This document shows positions 55,495 to 64,000 of a DNA stretch of 64,000 nt, in pieces. Source of the stretch: an uncultured Bacteroidales bacterium (GTDB taxonomy: Bacteria; Bacteroidota; Bacteroidia; Bacteroidales; UBA932). Position 1 is the stretch's first letter; each line of letters begins with the position of its first letter. The position numbers were made by a program, and so were the translations under genes. The notes beneath the pieces are model-generated. The model did not search any database and was not told the origin of the DNA. It was given only the letters and a program-made list of their open reading frames with translations. The DNA is taken from the NCBI GenBank assembly GCA_944322605.1, contig CALUPD010000037.1, positions 62,001 through 126,000 on the forward strand, in the 5' to 3' direction.

Positions 55495-56475
55495 ATGGCT
55501 GACATTTCTGTAAAATACATGGGGCTCGACCTTAAAAGCCCGATAATCGCGGGAAGCTGTTCCCTTACTTCCGATGTGGCGAAAGTCCGCGAGGCCGAGG
55601 CTGCCGGAGCCGGGGCGATAGTCGTCAAGTCCCTTTTTGAAGAGCAGATCCATAGCGAGGCGGGCCATATTGCCGGCCAAAGCCATGACTATGCGGAATC
55701 TGCCGACTATATACACTATTTCGTAAGGCAGAACAGCATAGATTCCTATTGCGAAAACGTGAGGCAATTGAAGAACGCAACTGGCATTCCGGTAATCGGA
55801 AGCATCAACTGCTATACGGACGGCGAATGGATAAAATTCGCCAAGGAAATAGCAAGCGCAGGCGCGGATGCCTTGGAGGTCAATATATATTCCATGCCGG
55901 TTTCCCTTAAAAGGAAATCCGCCGACGTCGAGAAAGAGGACATTGCGATAATCAAGGATATAGTGAAAGCGGTGGATATACCGGTCTCGGTGAAAATATC
56001 GTCCTATTTTACCGCCCTGCCGTATTTCATAGACAAGCTTGCTTCCGTGGGAGCGAAAGCGGCAGTCATGTTCAACAGGTTTTATATGCCGGACATTGAC
56101 ATAGACAGGATGGAAATAGTTCCTTCTTCCCCTTTTTCGTCCAAGGACGAGTATGTGAAGGAGCTGAGGTCTATAGCCATAGTCTCGTCGCTTGTCAGGA
56201 ACATCGATATTTCGGCTACGACCGGGATACATTCTCCCGAGTCTGCCGTAAAGGAAATTCTGGCAGGAGCTACTACCGTGCAGTTGTGCAGCGTTTTGTT
56301 CAAATCCGGCATGGGGGTAATCAGGGATTTCAACTCTTTCATATCTTCTTATTTGGACAAGCACGGATTCGGCTCCTTGCGTGAAATAACGGGACGTCTC
56401 AATTATTCAAGCATATCCGAACCTGACAAATTCGAAAGGACTCAATTCGCGAAAATTTTCGGAACGGCCAAGTAG
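55495..56475 (+). CDS. dihydroorotate dehydrogenase-like flavoprotein
   Basis: 326 residues, TIM-barrel of the DHODH class. GLDLKSPIIAGSCSLTSD, GAGAIVVKSLFEEQI, VKISSYFTALPYFIDKLASVGAKAAVMFNRFY and TTGIHSPESAVKEILAGATTVQLCSVLF carry the FMN-site pattern. The class-1 base Cys/Ser region is not clearly canonical, so the substrate may differ from dihydroorotate; similar genes are found in many Bacteroidales besides pyrD. Only 2 bp after glyS, hence co-translated. Confidence 0.8.
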   Translation: MADISVKYMGLDLKSPIIAGSCSLTSDVAKVREAEAAGAGAIVVKSLFEEQIHSEAGHIAGQSHDYAESADYIHYFVRQNSIDSYCENVRQLKNATGIPVIGSINCYTDGEWIKFAKEIASAGADALEVNIYSMPVSLKRKSADVEKEDIAIIKDIVKAVDIPVSVKISSYFTALPYFIDKLASVGAKAAVMFNRFYMPDIDIDRMEIVPSSPFSSKDEYVKELRSIAIVSSLVRNIDISATTGIHSPESAVKEILAGATTVQLCSVLFKSGMGVIRDFNSFISSYLDKHGFGSLREITGRLNYSSISEPDKFERTQFAKIFGTAK

Positions 56476-56547
56476 GGACAACAGTTTGAGGCATAATGCG
56501 ATATGCGATCGGGGCTATCGAAAGCAGTCTAAAAATGCAAATATTTT

Positions 56548-56577
56548 TTTGCTATTAAGAAAATATGTTTACCTTTG
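56548..56577 (+). promoter_or_regulatory. promoter of tRNA-Pro
   Basis: TTTG (56548-56551), 18-bp spacer, TACCTTTG (56570-56577). A TCGCGTT/AACGCGA hairpin lies in the leader before the tRNA. Confidence 0.7.
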
Positions 56578-56605
56578 CATTCGCGTTAGAAAAACGCGAT
56601 TGAAT

Positions 56606-56679
56606 CGGGGTGTGGCGCAGTTGGCTAGCGCACCTGCTTTGGGAGCAGGGGGTCCTGCGTTCGAGTCGCAGTACCCCGA
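56606..56679 (+). tRNA. tRNA-Pro (anticodon UGG)
   Basis: 74 nt. Acceptor stem CGGGGTG / TACCCCG with one G-T pair, D arm GGCGCAGTTGGCTAGCGC, anticodon stem CCTGC/GCAGG with loop TTTGGGA (anticodon TGG at 56640-56642), and T arm CTGCGTTCGAGTCGCAG. CCA is not encoded. Confidence 0.96.
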
Positions 56680-56683
56680 CAGA

Positions 56684-56719
56684 AAACGGGAATGGCTGGA
56701 AATGCCGTCCCGTTTTTTT
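56684..56719 (+). terminator. terminator after tRNA-Pro
   Basis: AAACGGGA / TCCCGTTT arms with a 16-nt middle, followed by a T-run. Confidence 0.75.
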
Positions 56720-56834
56720 CGTATCAGGGTATATCGAAGAATATATTTGCTATCTTTGTAAGGAAGTATGCGGTAGCGTTGCCTGCTGTCCGCGTGCTCC
56801 GTTTTGATGACAGTTTTAATAAAAAAATACGATT

Positions 56835-57317
56835 ATGAAGAAGTTAGTTTTAACGTTGGCGGTTTGCCTTAGCGCAATCACGATGTATGCTCAAAACTGG
56901 TCTATCGGCGGCAGGGTAGGCGCAGGATTCCAGTTCGATGCCCAGTACGATTTCGGCGACCAGTATGTCGAAGGACGTTTCGGCGCAGGATTTCTTAACT
57001 CTCCTGCCGTAAGTGCTGATTTTACGGCTTTGTACAACTGGAAACTTTTTGATTGGGCTGATTGGACTCCTAATGCAGGAACGTGGTTCTTCGATGCAGG
57101 ATGCGGTATCAATGTAGGTGGTGCGCATTGGGCATATGTAGGCCCTGCCGGCATGGCGAAATTCGGCATAGCATTTAACGAGGTTCCTATTAAATTATCT
57201 GTCGATTGGACTCCTTCTCTCAGTTGCAGAATAGCGTATGACAATTATAGCAGTTATGCTAGGTTTAATGGAATAGCTTTGGCTAATTTTGCACTTACTT
57301 GCGTAGTAGAATTGTAA
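56835..57317 (+). CDS. small outer-membrane beta-barrel protein
   Basis: 160 residues. Signal peptide cleaved about MYAQ/NW. Alternating strands (WSIGGRVGAGFQFDAQY, ADFTALYNWKLF, FFDAGCGINVGG, ALANFALTCVVEL with a terminal Leu) suggest an 8-strand barrel like OmpW/OmpX. A -7 box TATCTTTG (56751-56758) lies 77 bp upstream. Single gene with its own terminator. Role unknown. Confidence 0.82.
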   Translation: MKKLVLTLAVCLSAITMYAQNWSIGGRVGAGFQFDAQYDFGDQYVEGRFGAGFLNSPAVSADFTALYNWKLFDWADWTPNAGTWFFDAGCGINVGGAHWAYVGPAGMAKFGIAFNEVPIKLSVDWTPSLSCRIAYDNYSSYARFNGIALANFALTCVVEL

Positions 57318-57370
57318 GCGTGCAATGACCGGTCCGTCAGAACCGGATTTAGCAAGTTGGATATAAAATG

Positions 57371-57406
57371 GCAGCCGTCCGGCAACGGGCGGCTGCTTTT
57401 CGTTTT
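57371..57406 (+). terminator. terminator after the small barrel protein
   Basis: Arms GCAGCCGTCCG and CGGGCGGCTGC with a 4-nt loop, then TTTTCGTTTT. Confidence 0.8.
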
Positions 57407-57426
57407 ACCTTAGCGGGAATACGATA

Positions 57427-57622
57427 CAATGTTGCCAAAATAGTTGGAGGCCTCTTTGCCTACTCCTTTTTATCACTTTTTTAGAGTCGCGGTGCGGACA
57501 TCTTTCATAACGAGTTTTGACATAAAAATAACATTGATGAGAGCCTTTTCATCAATGTTATTGCATTTGATTGTTTATTAATCAATCATGCGAGTTTTGC
57601 TAACTATTTTTTGCAATTATGC
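57427..57622 (+). repeat. 200-bp hairpin element, copy 2
   Basis: Same orientation as copy 1. Starts caatgttgccaaaatagttgg and ends gctaactattttttgcaattatgcc. Shared blocks are TTTTTATCACTTTTTTAGAG, GTGCGGACATCTTTCATAA, TTTTGACATAAAAATAA and a hairpin with arms AATAACATTGATGA / TCATCAATGTTATT. Relative to copy 1, one stem pair changes from C-G to T-A, which keeps the pairing. Confidence 0.8.
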
Positions 57623-57636
57623 CTTAATATGTACAA

Positions 57637-57999
57637 TTAGTTAATTCTGCTTTTGCGGCAATTGAATTTGTATCCTGCGAACCTGATAGTCATGGATTCG
57701 CTGTCTTCTTTTGTGAGTAAGAGGCTATATGTGTTTGAATCGCTTTGGTCTTCTATGTCAAAGACGGCGAGATTTCCTAATCCTATAGCATCGACTATCC
57801 TGAATTCCTTTCCTCCGATGATGAAATGGCTGGTGGATTTGTAGATGACCGTAAATGGCCAGTTCTCACGGCGTATTTCATCGTAGTTGTAGCTCATTCC
57901 GGTTATCACGAGGGTATCGGTCTGTTTTGGGGCGGGAAGCTGCGCATGGGCTGTCGACCATGCAAGGGCCGCTATCAGAAGCAAGAATATTCTTTTCAT
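57637..57999 (-). CDS. small exported protein of unknown function
   Basis: 120 residues with a signal peptide (IAALAWSTAHAQ). The mature part, about 100 residues, is beta-rich (WPFTVIYKSTSHFIIGG, YSLLLTKEDSESMTIRFAGYKF) and may be a small barrel or sandwich. No family recognised. Bounded by the hairpin elements at 57427 and 58765, which are in opposite orientation. Confidence 0.75.
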   Translation of the reverse strand: MKRIFLLLIAALAWSTAHAQLPAPKQTDTLVITGMSYNYDEIRRENWPFTVIYKSTSHFIIGGKEFRIVDAIGLGNLAVFDIEDQSDSNTYSLLLTKEDSESMTIRFAGYKFNCRKSRIN

Positions 58000-58764
58000 G
58001 GCAGTATTCGTTATTGATCCGTTGCAGTAAAGATAGGCAAATTATCTTTACTGCGCAAAGGCGGTCGGGCATGTCCTTGCTCCCAGCAATGTTTCCGTAT
58101 CGCTTTTGCAGGTTGTCATTTAAAATTATCTGTCCACGCCTTAATTTGATATATTGCAGATATTTAATATGTTATGAAATTCGACGGTGGATATATGCCC
58201 TCAAAAAGCATGACCACTCCACGCTTGCATTTTTTAACATATTGAATGTCAATCTTGTGTAAAGGCGGGGCGTGGATTGATTTTTCAGTCTGTGCGCAAG
58301 AATTGCAAATCTCCGGCTGCATCTTTATGCCTGTGCGGAAATGCGGGCGAATGTCCGGCAGCAGTGGCTTCCCGGGGCAAAACCATTGCACGAAGTTGAT
58401 TGACAGTTCCGTTACGTAGGATGCGCGGCGATGATTTTGTCATTTCGCGGCATTTTGAGTCTGATGGCATTTATGCCGGCAATCATGCCGCTATGCCGCG
58501 ATTATCGGGCGATAATCTCTACAATGATGTATAGATCAATTTATTGCAATGATTTTATCACTCAGATCGTCTACCTCGCCCAAAAATATATATATTGGAT
58601 TTTATCAAAGGTCTCCGCCGCCATGCCTTCAAGGGTATTGAACAGGCTCTGCTGTTGAATTTCATCACATAGGGTGCTTCGCTCGACACGGGATTTTAGG
58701 CGTAAACGGGTTTTTTATTGAATTTCATTATATAGATCGTTCCGCCTGGGATAAAATAAAAAAA
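58000..58764. other. non-coding spacer with degenerate repeats
   Basis: No convincing gene. A loosely conserved word, TGAATTTCATCACATAGG in its clearest form, appears at 58653-58687, again as TGAATTTCATTATATAGATC at 58717-58750, and in weaker form as GATTTTATCACTCAGATC at 58551-58580. Each is followed by a TCGCC/CGCTCG-like GC stretch. Purpose unknown. Confidence 0.4.
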
Positions 58765-58960
58765 GGTAATGTTGCCAAAAAATAGTTGGCAAAACTCATA
58801 TGATTAATAAAAAATCAGATGGAATGACTTTGATGAAAACGTTTTCGTCAAAGTTGTTTTTTATGTCAAAAACTCGTCATGAAAGAAGTCCGCACTGCGG
58901 CTCTATAAAAGTGATAAAATGGGGTAGGCAAAGATGTCGCCAACTATTTTTTTGGTCATT
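58765..58960 (-). repeat. 200-bp hairpin element, copy 3 (inverted)
   Basis: Opposite orientation to copies 1 and 2. Starts ggtaatgttgccaaaaaatag and ends cgccaactatttttttgg. Internal hairpin CTTTGATGAAAAC / GTTTTCGTCAAAG, followed by TTTTTTATGTCAAAAACTCG, TCATGAAAGAAGTCCGCAC and AAAAGTGATAAAAT, i.e. the blocks of copies 1 and 2 read on the other strand. It ends about 115 bp from tRNA-Ser. Confidence 0.8.
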
Positions 58961-59023
58961 TGGACATTTGTGGTGATGAAACGAGTTGGAAAATCAAGGG
59001 TGGACATTTGGCGATTATACCAT

Positions 59024-59070
59024 AAAAAAGAGACATAAGAAATTGAAAAAATCAATCGCTTATGTCTCTT
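59024..59070 (-). terminator. terminator after tRNA-Ser
   Basis: On the minus strand AAGAGACATAAG pairs with CTTATGTCTCTT, with an inner ATTGA/TCAAT helix, and the stem is followed by TTTTTTAT. Confidence 0.9.
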
Positions 59071-59076
59071 CTTTCG

Positions 59077-59165
59077 CGGTGAGAGGGGGATTCGAACCCC
59101 CGGAACCCTATGACGAGTTCGGCAGTTTAGCAAACTACTGGTTTAAGCCACTCACCCATCTCACC
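59077..59165 (-). tRNA. tRNA-Ser (anticodon GCU)
   Basis: 89 nt. Acceptor GGTGAGA / TCTCACC, anticodon stem GTAGT/ACTGC with loop TTGCTAA (anticodon GCT), a long variable arm typical of serine tRNAs, T arm GGGGGTTCGAATCCCCC, discriminator G. CCA is not encoded. Confidence 0.95.
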
Positions 59166-59236
59166 TGATGTCCTTGTGCTTAAATGCAAACAGGACTGCA
59201 AAGCTATGCAAAAAAACTTGGATTAACAAAATTTGT

Positions 59237-61102
59237 TTACATTTCCCTTATGAAAGCCCCTTCGACGGCAAGGCCGTCCAGCACTGTCATCAATTTTCCG
59301 GCTTCATCCCTTGAAGAAAACGGGCCTATTACGTATAATGTCCTGCCGTTTTCGTTTGTCTTTGCAATGTCCTTGTTGCAGGTTTTCCTTATTTCGTCCA
59401 ATATTTGAGACGGTATCCCGCTTTGGAACATTCCGAGCACTACCTGGCATGGTTTTGCGCCAGAGGTCTTTTCAAGTTCCCTTGCCCTGTTTGCGGAGAC
59501 CGTTTCGTGATTGAAGAAGGCCGCAATCATTGCGCCGGGGATTCCATTGCGTTTCACGAATGCAAGTCCTTCTGCCGCCTCCTCATAGGTCTTGAATATT
59601 CCGGCCCTGTATATGTATTTCCCGGTCCGGGTCTTTTCCTTGAATACGGGGCTTATTCCTTTAAGGTCTCTCGATGTGGCTTCCCTGCTTACGAGGAACA
59701 GCTGTACCTGGTAGTAAAGGCCGTCCGGCAGCTCGCTGTTGTCCAATATTTCCGAGGTCTTTCCTTTTTTCAGCGTATAATCCTTTTCGGGTTCGGCTTT
59801 CAGCATTTCGATGCCCGGGAAGTCGGAAATCCTCTTTTTCGAAAAAGCGTACATGACAGGCTGTTCCTTTATCCCGTCCTCATTCCGCATGCCTGCCTCC
59901 TGTTTCTTTTTCGGGATTTCCATGCCTGAATTTATCATCTCCGTTTCAAGGGCTTGCATTTTCGAGGATTCGGAATACAGGCCGCTGTTTGCCTGCATGA
60001 GCATTGATTCTGCGCCTGCGATTCTTTTCGAGAGGAACAGCCTGTCGTCAGGATTTGTCGAATTCGAATACAGGTTCCTGTCGGCTTCGAGGATTTTGCT
60101 TATCGAGTCGATGCTGGACTGCAATGAGTCGGCTTTGCGGAGAATGGCGAAATATTTGCCGTAAAGGCTGTTTTCGGAATGCTCGCGGAACACGGGCTGC
60201 TCCGGCTCTGTGTCGGATTCTTTTTCAGCATGGCCTGAAGGGGCCAGTTTTGCGGCTTTTCTTGCATAGGACGGGGTTATGGCCCTCTTTACAGGGTCGT
60301 TTGCCGGTTCGAGCGCGTAAACGCGCAGCATGCCGTTTTCCGTATCCCTGTCGGATGAAAAGAAGTCGAGCTCTCCGCTATTCATGAAAAGAAGGTCGTC
60401 GGCAGGGCTTGAATACGGAAACCCCATGTTTTGCGGAATTCCCCATTCTCCGGATGCCATGTCCCTCTCGCATACGTACAGGTCGTAGCCGCCCATGCCG
60501 TAAAATCCGTCCGATGAGAAGAACAGGAATTTCCCGTCTTTGCTTATGATAGGGAATATGTCGTTGCCGCCTGATCTGATGTCTCCGAAGACGGGTTCCG
60601 GCGCGCTCCATACGTTGCCTTCTATGTTTCTGGAATGGCAAATCGTCCATTTGCCGTCTTTTCCGGGCATTGAAAAGAATATTTCATCCGCGCCTTCAGG
60701 AAAATAGACGGCATCGTAGTATTCGTTTGATATTCCTTTGCTGATTTTTTCCGGCATCTTTTTCCATGCGCCGTCAGGGCATCCGTAGTAAAGGTAGAAT
60801 TCGCGGGCCGGGACGTCCGTGGCAGCGACTGTTACGGGACTGCTTGCGAATTCTATCATGGACTTGCCGTTTTTGGCCTGTAGCAGCAGGGAGTCGGCTT
60901 TCAGCATGATGCAGGAGTCGTTCCCGCACGAAGCTTTCAGATTTTCGAGGATTGCTGCCGCCTTGTCGAATTCGTAGTCTTCGCGCATCTTCAATGCCTC
61001 GTCGAATTTCCTGCGGCAGGCTGCGCTGTCGGGGCTTTCCTGGCATAATGCGTACAAAGGCGCAAGCACGGAAATGATTATTGATGCAATGAAAGTTTTC
61101 AT
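59237..61102 (-). CDS. exported protein with PD40-type repeats and SPOR-like domains
   Basis: 621 residues from MKTFIASIIIS; six further codons are possible. Signal peptide ends LYALCQ. An N-terminal TPR-like segment (CRRKFDEALKMREDYEFDKAAAILENL), then a PD40/WD40-like region (YYDAVYFPEGADEIFFSMPGKDGKW, FPIISKDGKFLFFSSDGFYGMGGYDLYVCERD), a helical linker with long Glu/Lys/Gln runs, and two C-terminal SPOR-type repeats (YYQVQLFLVSREAT and GKYIYRAGIFKTYEEA; PCQVVLGMF and RTLYVIGPFSSRDEA). SPOR domains bind denuded peptidoglycan, so a septum or wall location is likely. Divergent from secDF. Confidence 0.82.
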   Translation of the reverse strand: MKTFIASIIISVLAPLYALCQESPDSAACRRKFDEALKMREDYEFDKAAAILENLKASCGNDSCIMLKADSLLLQAKNGKSMIEFASSPVTVAATDVPAREFYLYYGCPDGAWKKMPEKISKGISNEYYDAVYFPEGADEIFFSMPGKDGKWTICHSRNIEGNVWSAPEPVFGDIRSGGNDIFPIISKDGKFLFFSSDGFYGMGGYDLYVCERDMASGEWGIPQNMGFPYSSPADDLLFMNSGELDFFSSDRDTENGMLRVYALEPANDPVKRAITPSYARKAAKLAPSGHAEKESDTEPEQPVFREHSENSLYGKYFAILRKADSLQSSIDSISKILEADRNLYSNSTNPDDRLFLSKRIAGAESMLMQANSGLYSESSKMQALETEMINSGMEIPKKKQEAGMRNEDGIKEQPVMYAFSKKRISDFPGIEMLKAEPEKDYTLKKGKTSEILDNSELPDGLYYQVQLFLVSREATSRDLKGISPVFKEKTRTGKYIYRAGIFKTYEEAAEGLAFVKRNGIPGAMIAAFFNHETVSANRARELEKTSGAKPCQVVLGMFQSGIPSQILDEIRKTCNKDIAKTNENGRTLYVIGPFSSRDEAGKLMTVLDGLAVEGAFIREM

Positions 61103-61121
61103 TTGCTCCCGTTTTTTCAAA

Positions 61122-61167
61122 CAAAAATACTAAATACTTTATATATTGGGAAAAAATCGTACATTTG
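61122..61167. promoter_or_regulatory. divergent -7 elements for the PD40/SPOR gene and secDF
   Basis: Minus-strand TATTTTTG (61129-61122), 20 bp before the SPOR gene, and plus-strand TACATTTG (61160-61167), 57 bp before secDF. No -33 elements at ideal spacing. Confidence 0.45.
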
Positions 61168-61223
61168 TGGGCTAAAAACCAATCTTTTGAAGAACTGAAA
61201 CATTAATTTAAATTTAGATATTC

Positions 61224-64000
61224 ATGCAAAGTAAAGGTGTTATCAAATTCGTGGCAATTCTGATCGCTCTCGCATGCATATGGCAGCTTTCTTTCACATT
61301 CGTTTCCATGCATCAGGAAAACAAGGCTGAGAAATATGCTGAGAAGGCGGTGCAGGCAGAAATGCAATTGCCGTCATTCGCCAACGTGTCCGAACTGGAC
61401 AGGGCTTTTTATCTTGATTCGATAAGAAAGGAAAGGTCGAGATACTACATCGATTCGATTTCCTCGGAAAAGGTGTTTTTCGGCTATACTTACAGGCAGG
61501 TAAAAGAAAAGGAGCTAAGCTTGGGTCTTGACTTGAAAGGCGGTATGAACGTAATGCTTCAGGTCGAGCTGAGGGATCTTATCGTAGCCCTTTCAGGAAA
61601 CAGCGAATCTCCTGAACTGCATGCTGCTTTGGACCTCGCTACAAAGAACCAGGTTACTTCTCCGAGAACGGATTACATAACACTGTTTGCCGAAGCATGG
61701 AATCAGGTCGCTCCTGACCAAAGGCTTGCGAAAATATTCGGCACATATGAAATGAGGGACAGGATTTCTCCTGAGACGAGCAATGAAGAAGTCATAAATG
61801 TCATAAGGGAAGAATCCGAAAGCGCGATAGCCAATTCGTTCAATGTGCTCAGAAACCGTATAGACCGTTTCGGAGTCACTTCTCCGAATATCCAGAAACT
61901 TGGCAACAGCGGAAGGATCTTGGTGGAACTTCCTGGCGTAAAGGAACCTGAACGTGTAAGGAAACTCCTTCAAGGAACGGCTTCCCTCGAATTCTGGCCT
62001 ACTTTCGAAAATGACGAAATCTATCCTTCTTTGGTTGAAGCCAATTCGGTAATAAGGGAAATGCTTGCGGATGAAGAAACCGAAGGCGTTTCCGAAAATG
62101 CGGCGGCTTCTTCTGAAAGCGGCTCCGACGATTTGCTTTCGGAAGCTCTCGGAGGGGACAGCCTTTCTTTGGAAACCGCGCAGTTCGCCAAGAACAACCC
62201 TCTGTTCGCAGTGCTGAGCCCGAGCGTTTACAACGGCCAGCTTGTTCCGGGTCCGGTAGTGGGAATCGCGCATTACCGCGATACGGCGAAGATAAACAGT
62301 TATCTCAGCATGCCTCAGGTGCAGAATGTATTGCCGTCCGACCTAAGGCTTCTTTGGACAGTCAAGCCTTCAGACATGGACAAGTCTGGCGTATATTTCG
62401 ACCTTGTTGCCATCAAAGTCAATACGAGGGACGGAAAAGCTCCTCTTGACGGAGGCGCGGTAGTCGATGCAAGGACTAATTTCGGCGGCACAGGCGGATC
62501 TCCTGAGGTGAGCATGACAATGAATGCCGAAGGGGCAAGGACCTGGGCCAGGATGACTGCCGACAATATCGGAAGGTCGATAGCGATTGTCCTCGACGGA
62601 ACGGTTTATTCGTTCCCGAGGGTAAACGGGGAAATCCCTAACGGCGTTTCGGCCATTACCGGCGGCTTTACGATCGAAGAAGCGGACGACCTTACCAATG
62701 TCCTCAAATCAGGTAAGCTTCCAGCTCCGGCTACTATCGTGCAGGAACAGGTCGTAGGTCCGACTTTGGGTAGCGATTCAATCAATTCGGGACTCATATC
62801 GTTCGCTCTCGCGTTCGTGCTTGTCCTTGTGTATATGATATTCTTCTACAGCACGGCCGGAGTGGTGGCCAGCGCGGCTTTGATATGCAACGTGCTGTTC
62901 CTTATCGGTTCGCTTGTTTCGTTCGGAGCGGTGCTTACCCTCCCGGGAATAGCCGGTTTGGTTCTTACCCTCGGAATGGCTGTCGACGCGAATGTCATAA
63001 TTTATGAAAGGATAAAGGAAGAGCTCAGGGCCGGAAAGGGCTTGAGGGCTGCGATAAAGGACGGTTACCACAATGCCTATTCCGCAATCATCGACGGACA
63101 GGTAACTACCGTGATAACCGGTATCGTTCTGTTCGTGTTCGGTTCAGGTCCGATACAGGGCTTCGCTACTACGTTGATCATAGGTATTGTTACGTCCCTT
63201 GCGACTTCGATATTCATTACAAGGCTCATATTCGAAGCCATGCTTTCGAAAGGAAGGAATATCAAGTTCGACCATAAGATCACGAGGAACTTCCTTAAAA
63301 ATACGAATTTCGATTTCGTGAAGGCGAGAAAGTATTCTTACATAATCTTCGGCCTTCTGATAATAATATCGCTGACTTCTTTGTTTACCAAAGGCTTCAC
63401 ATACGGCGTGGACTTCACGGGAGGACGTACTTATGTTGTCAGGTTCGACAGGGATGTCGACGTTGAGGACATACGTGCTGCCGCAATGGATGAATTCGAA
63501 GGCTCGGTGGAAGTAAAACAGTTCGGAGGCGCGAGCCAGATGAAGATTACCACCAAGTACCTTATCGAAGACCAGTCTCCTGAAACGGACAAGGTCGTAG
63601 ACGAAAAGCTTTACAACGCTTTGAGGGGATTCTTCGCGAATGACCTTACATTCGATGAATTCACTTCGACACTTGAAAATCCTAACGGTATAATCAGTTC
63701 CGACAAGGTGGGCCCTACGATAGCCAACGACATCAAGATCGATGCAGTCGTAGCGATCATAGTCGCGCTGTTCGCCATATTCCTTTATATCGCAGTCCGC
63801 TTCAAAGACTGGACATGGGGATTGGGAGGCGTCGCTTCTCTTGCGAATGTCACCATATTCGTGCTCGGTTTCTTCTCGCTGTTCTCGGGAATCCTTCCTT
63901 TCAGCTTGGATGTGGACCAGACTTTCATTGCCGCGATACTTACCATCATCGGTTATGAAATCAACGACAGCGTGATCATATTCGACCGTATCCGCGAATA
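61224..64000 (+). CDS. secDF: protein translocase subunit SecDF, fused (3' end outside window)
   Basis: 925 codons are visible and the frame is open at the window end. N-terminal transmembrane helix (about 6-25), SecD motif LSLGLDLKGGMNVML, periplasmic P1 domain with RIDRFGVTSPNIQ, then the five-helix RND core with TLGMAVDANVIIYERIKEEL. The SecF half begins near LKNTNFDFVKARKYSYIIFG, has TYGVDFTGGRTYVVRF, and ends in TIIGYEINDSVIIFDRIRE, the SecF transmembrane-4 signature. Uses proton motive force to pull proteins across the membrane. The D-F fusion is standard in Bacteroidota. Confidence 0.95.
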   Translation, partial: MQSKGVIKFVAILIALACIWQLSFTFVSMHQENKAEKYAEKAVQAEMQLPSFANVSELDRAFYLDSIRKERSRYYIDSISSEKVFFGYTYRQVKEKELSLGLDLKGGMNVMLQVELRDLIVALSGNSESPELHAALDLATKNQVTSPRTDYITLFAEAWNQVAPDQRLAKIFGTYEMRDRISPETSNEEVINVIREESESAIANSFNVLRNRIDRFGVTSPNIQKLGNSGRILVELPGVKEPERVRKLLQGTASLEFWPTFENDEIYPSLVEANSVIREMLADEETEGVSENAAASSESGSDDLLSEALGGDSLSLETAQFAKNNPLFAVLSPSVYNGQLVPGPVVGIAHYRDTAKINSYLSMPQVQNVLPSDLRLLWTVKPSDMDKSGVYFDLVAIKVNTRDGKAPLDGGAVVDARTNFGGTGGSPEVSMTMNAEGARTWARMTADNIGRSIAIVLDGTVYSFPRVNGEIPNGVSAITGGFTIEEADDLTNVLKSGKLPAPATIVQEQVVGPTLGSDSINSGLISFALAFVLVLVYMIFFYSTAGVVASAALICNVLFLIGSLVSFGAVLTLPGIAGLVLTLGMAVDANVIIYERIKEELRAGKGLRAAIKDGYHNAYSAIIDGQVTTVITGIVLFVFGSGPIQGFATTLIIGIVTSLATSIFITRLIFEAMLSKGRNIKFDHKITRNFLKNTNFDFVKARKYSYIIFGLLIIISLTSLFTKGFTYGVDFTGGRTYVVRFDRDVDVEDIRAAAMDEFEGSVEVKQFGGASQMKITTKYLIEDQSPETDKVVDEKLYNALRGFFANDLTFDEFTSTLENPNGIISSDKVGPTIANDIKIDAVVAIIVALFAIFLYIAVRFKDWTWGLGGVASLANVTIFVLGFFSLFSGILPFSLDVDQTFIAAILTIIGYEINDSVIIFDRIRE

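Overview
The window is chromosomal DNA from a member of the Bacteroidota, most likely order Bacteroidales. The signs are promoters of the TTTG-N18/20-TAnnTTTG type, AT-rich translation start regions, BACON-domain and SPOR/PD40 lipoproteins, a fused SecDF, a eukaryote-like glycyl-tRNA synthetase, and a mfd-coaX-OMP-TPR-lptC-ppiD neighbourhood. Arginine is written mostly with AGG, which sets this genome apart from familiar Bacteroides. The genus cannot be named from the sequence alone.

Layout. 1-13.1 kb is accessory. Two homologous three-gene lipoprotein operons (fibronectin-like / two-part fibronectin-like / BACON plus propeller) point at each other as mirror images. Between them lie a small membrane protein and an AT-rich AbiE-type toxin-antitoxin pair. 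The right-hand operon is followed upstream by a membrane-bound TPR-AraC regulator. 13.4-15.6 kb holds cysS and bcp. 15.9-25.4 kb is a leftward envelope and repair cluster (mfd, coaX, OMP, TPR protein, lptC, ppiD). An AT-rich spacer with DnaA-box-like 9-mers (25.4-25.9 kb) separates it from rightward ruvB, frdA and frdB. 29.8-38 kb carries a hydrolase, a coiled-coil lipoprotein, a hybrid histidine kinase, hflX, tonB and mdh.

ybeY and mnmG lead into a 1.3 kb non-coding region with three parS palindromes (TGTTCCACGTGGAACA) and several decayed relatives; this suggests the window lies near the chromosome origin. 42-46.3 kb is a leftward set: a GNAT protein, then a sigma54 activator-lptE-TPR-secG operon. 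46.7-56.5 kb holds an OmpA/TPR lipoprotein, a glycosyltransferase, gcvH, ruvA, sufS-sufE-sufT, folK, glyS and a dihydroorotate-dehydrogenase-like gene. 56.6-64 kb holds tRNA-Pro, a small outer-membrane protein, tRNA-Ser, a PD40/SPOR protein and the start of secDF.

A non-coding element of about 200 bp, with inverted termini and a strong internal hairpin, occurs three times (32.0, 57.4 and 58.8 kb). Its terminal sequence recurs alone at the end of the AbiE module. The best candidates for new biology are the mirror-image lipoprotein operons around the AbiE module, this hairpin element, and the parS / candidate origin region. No CRISPR array, transposase or rRNA gene was seen.
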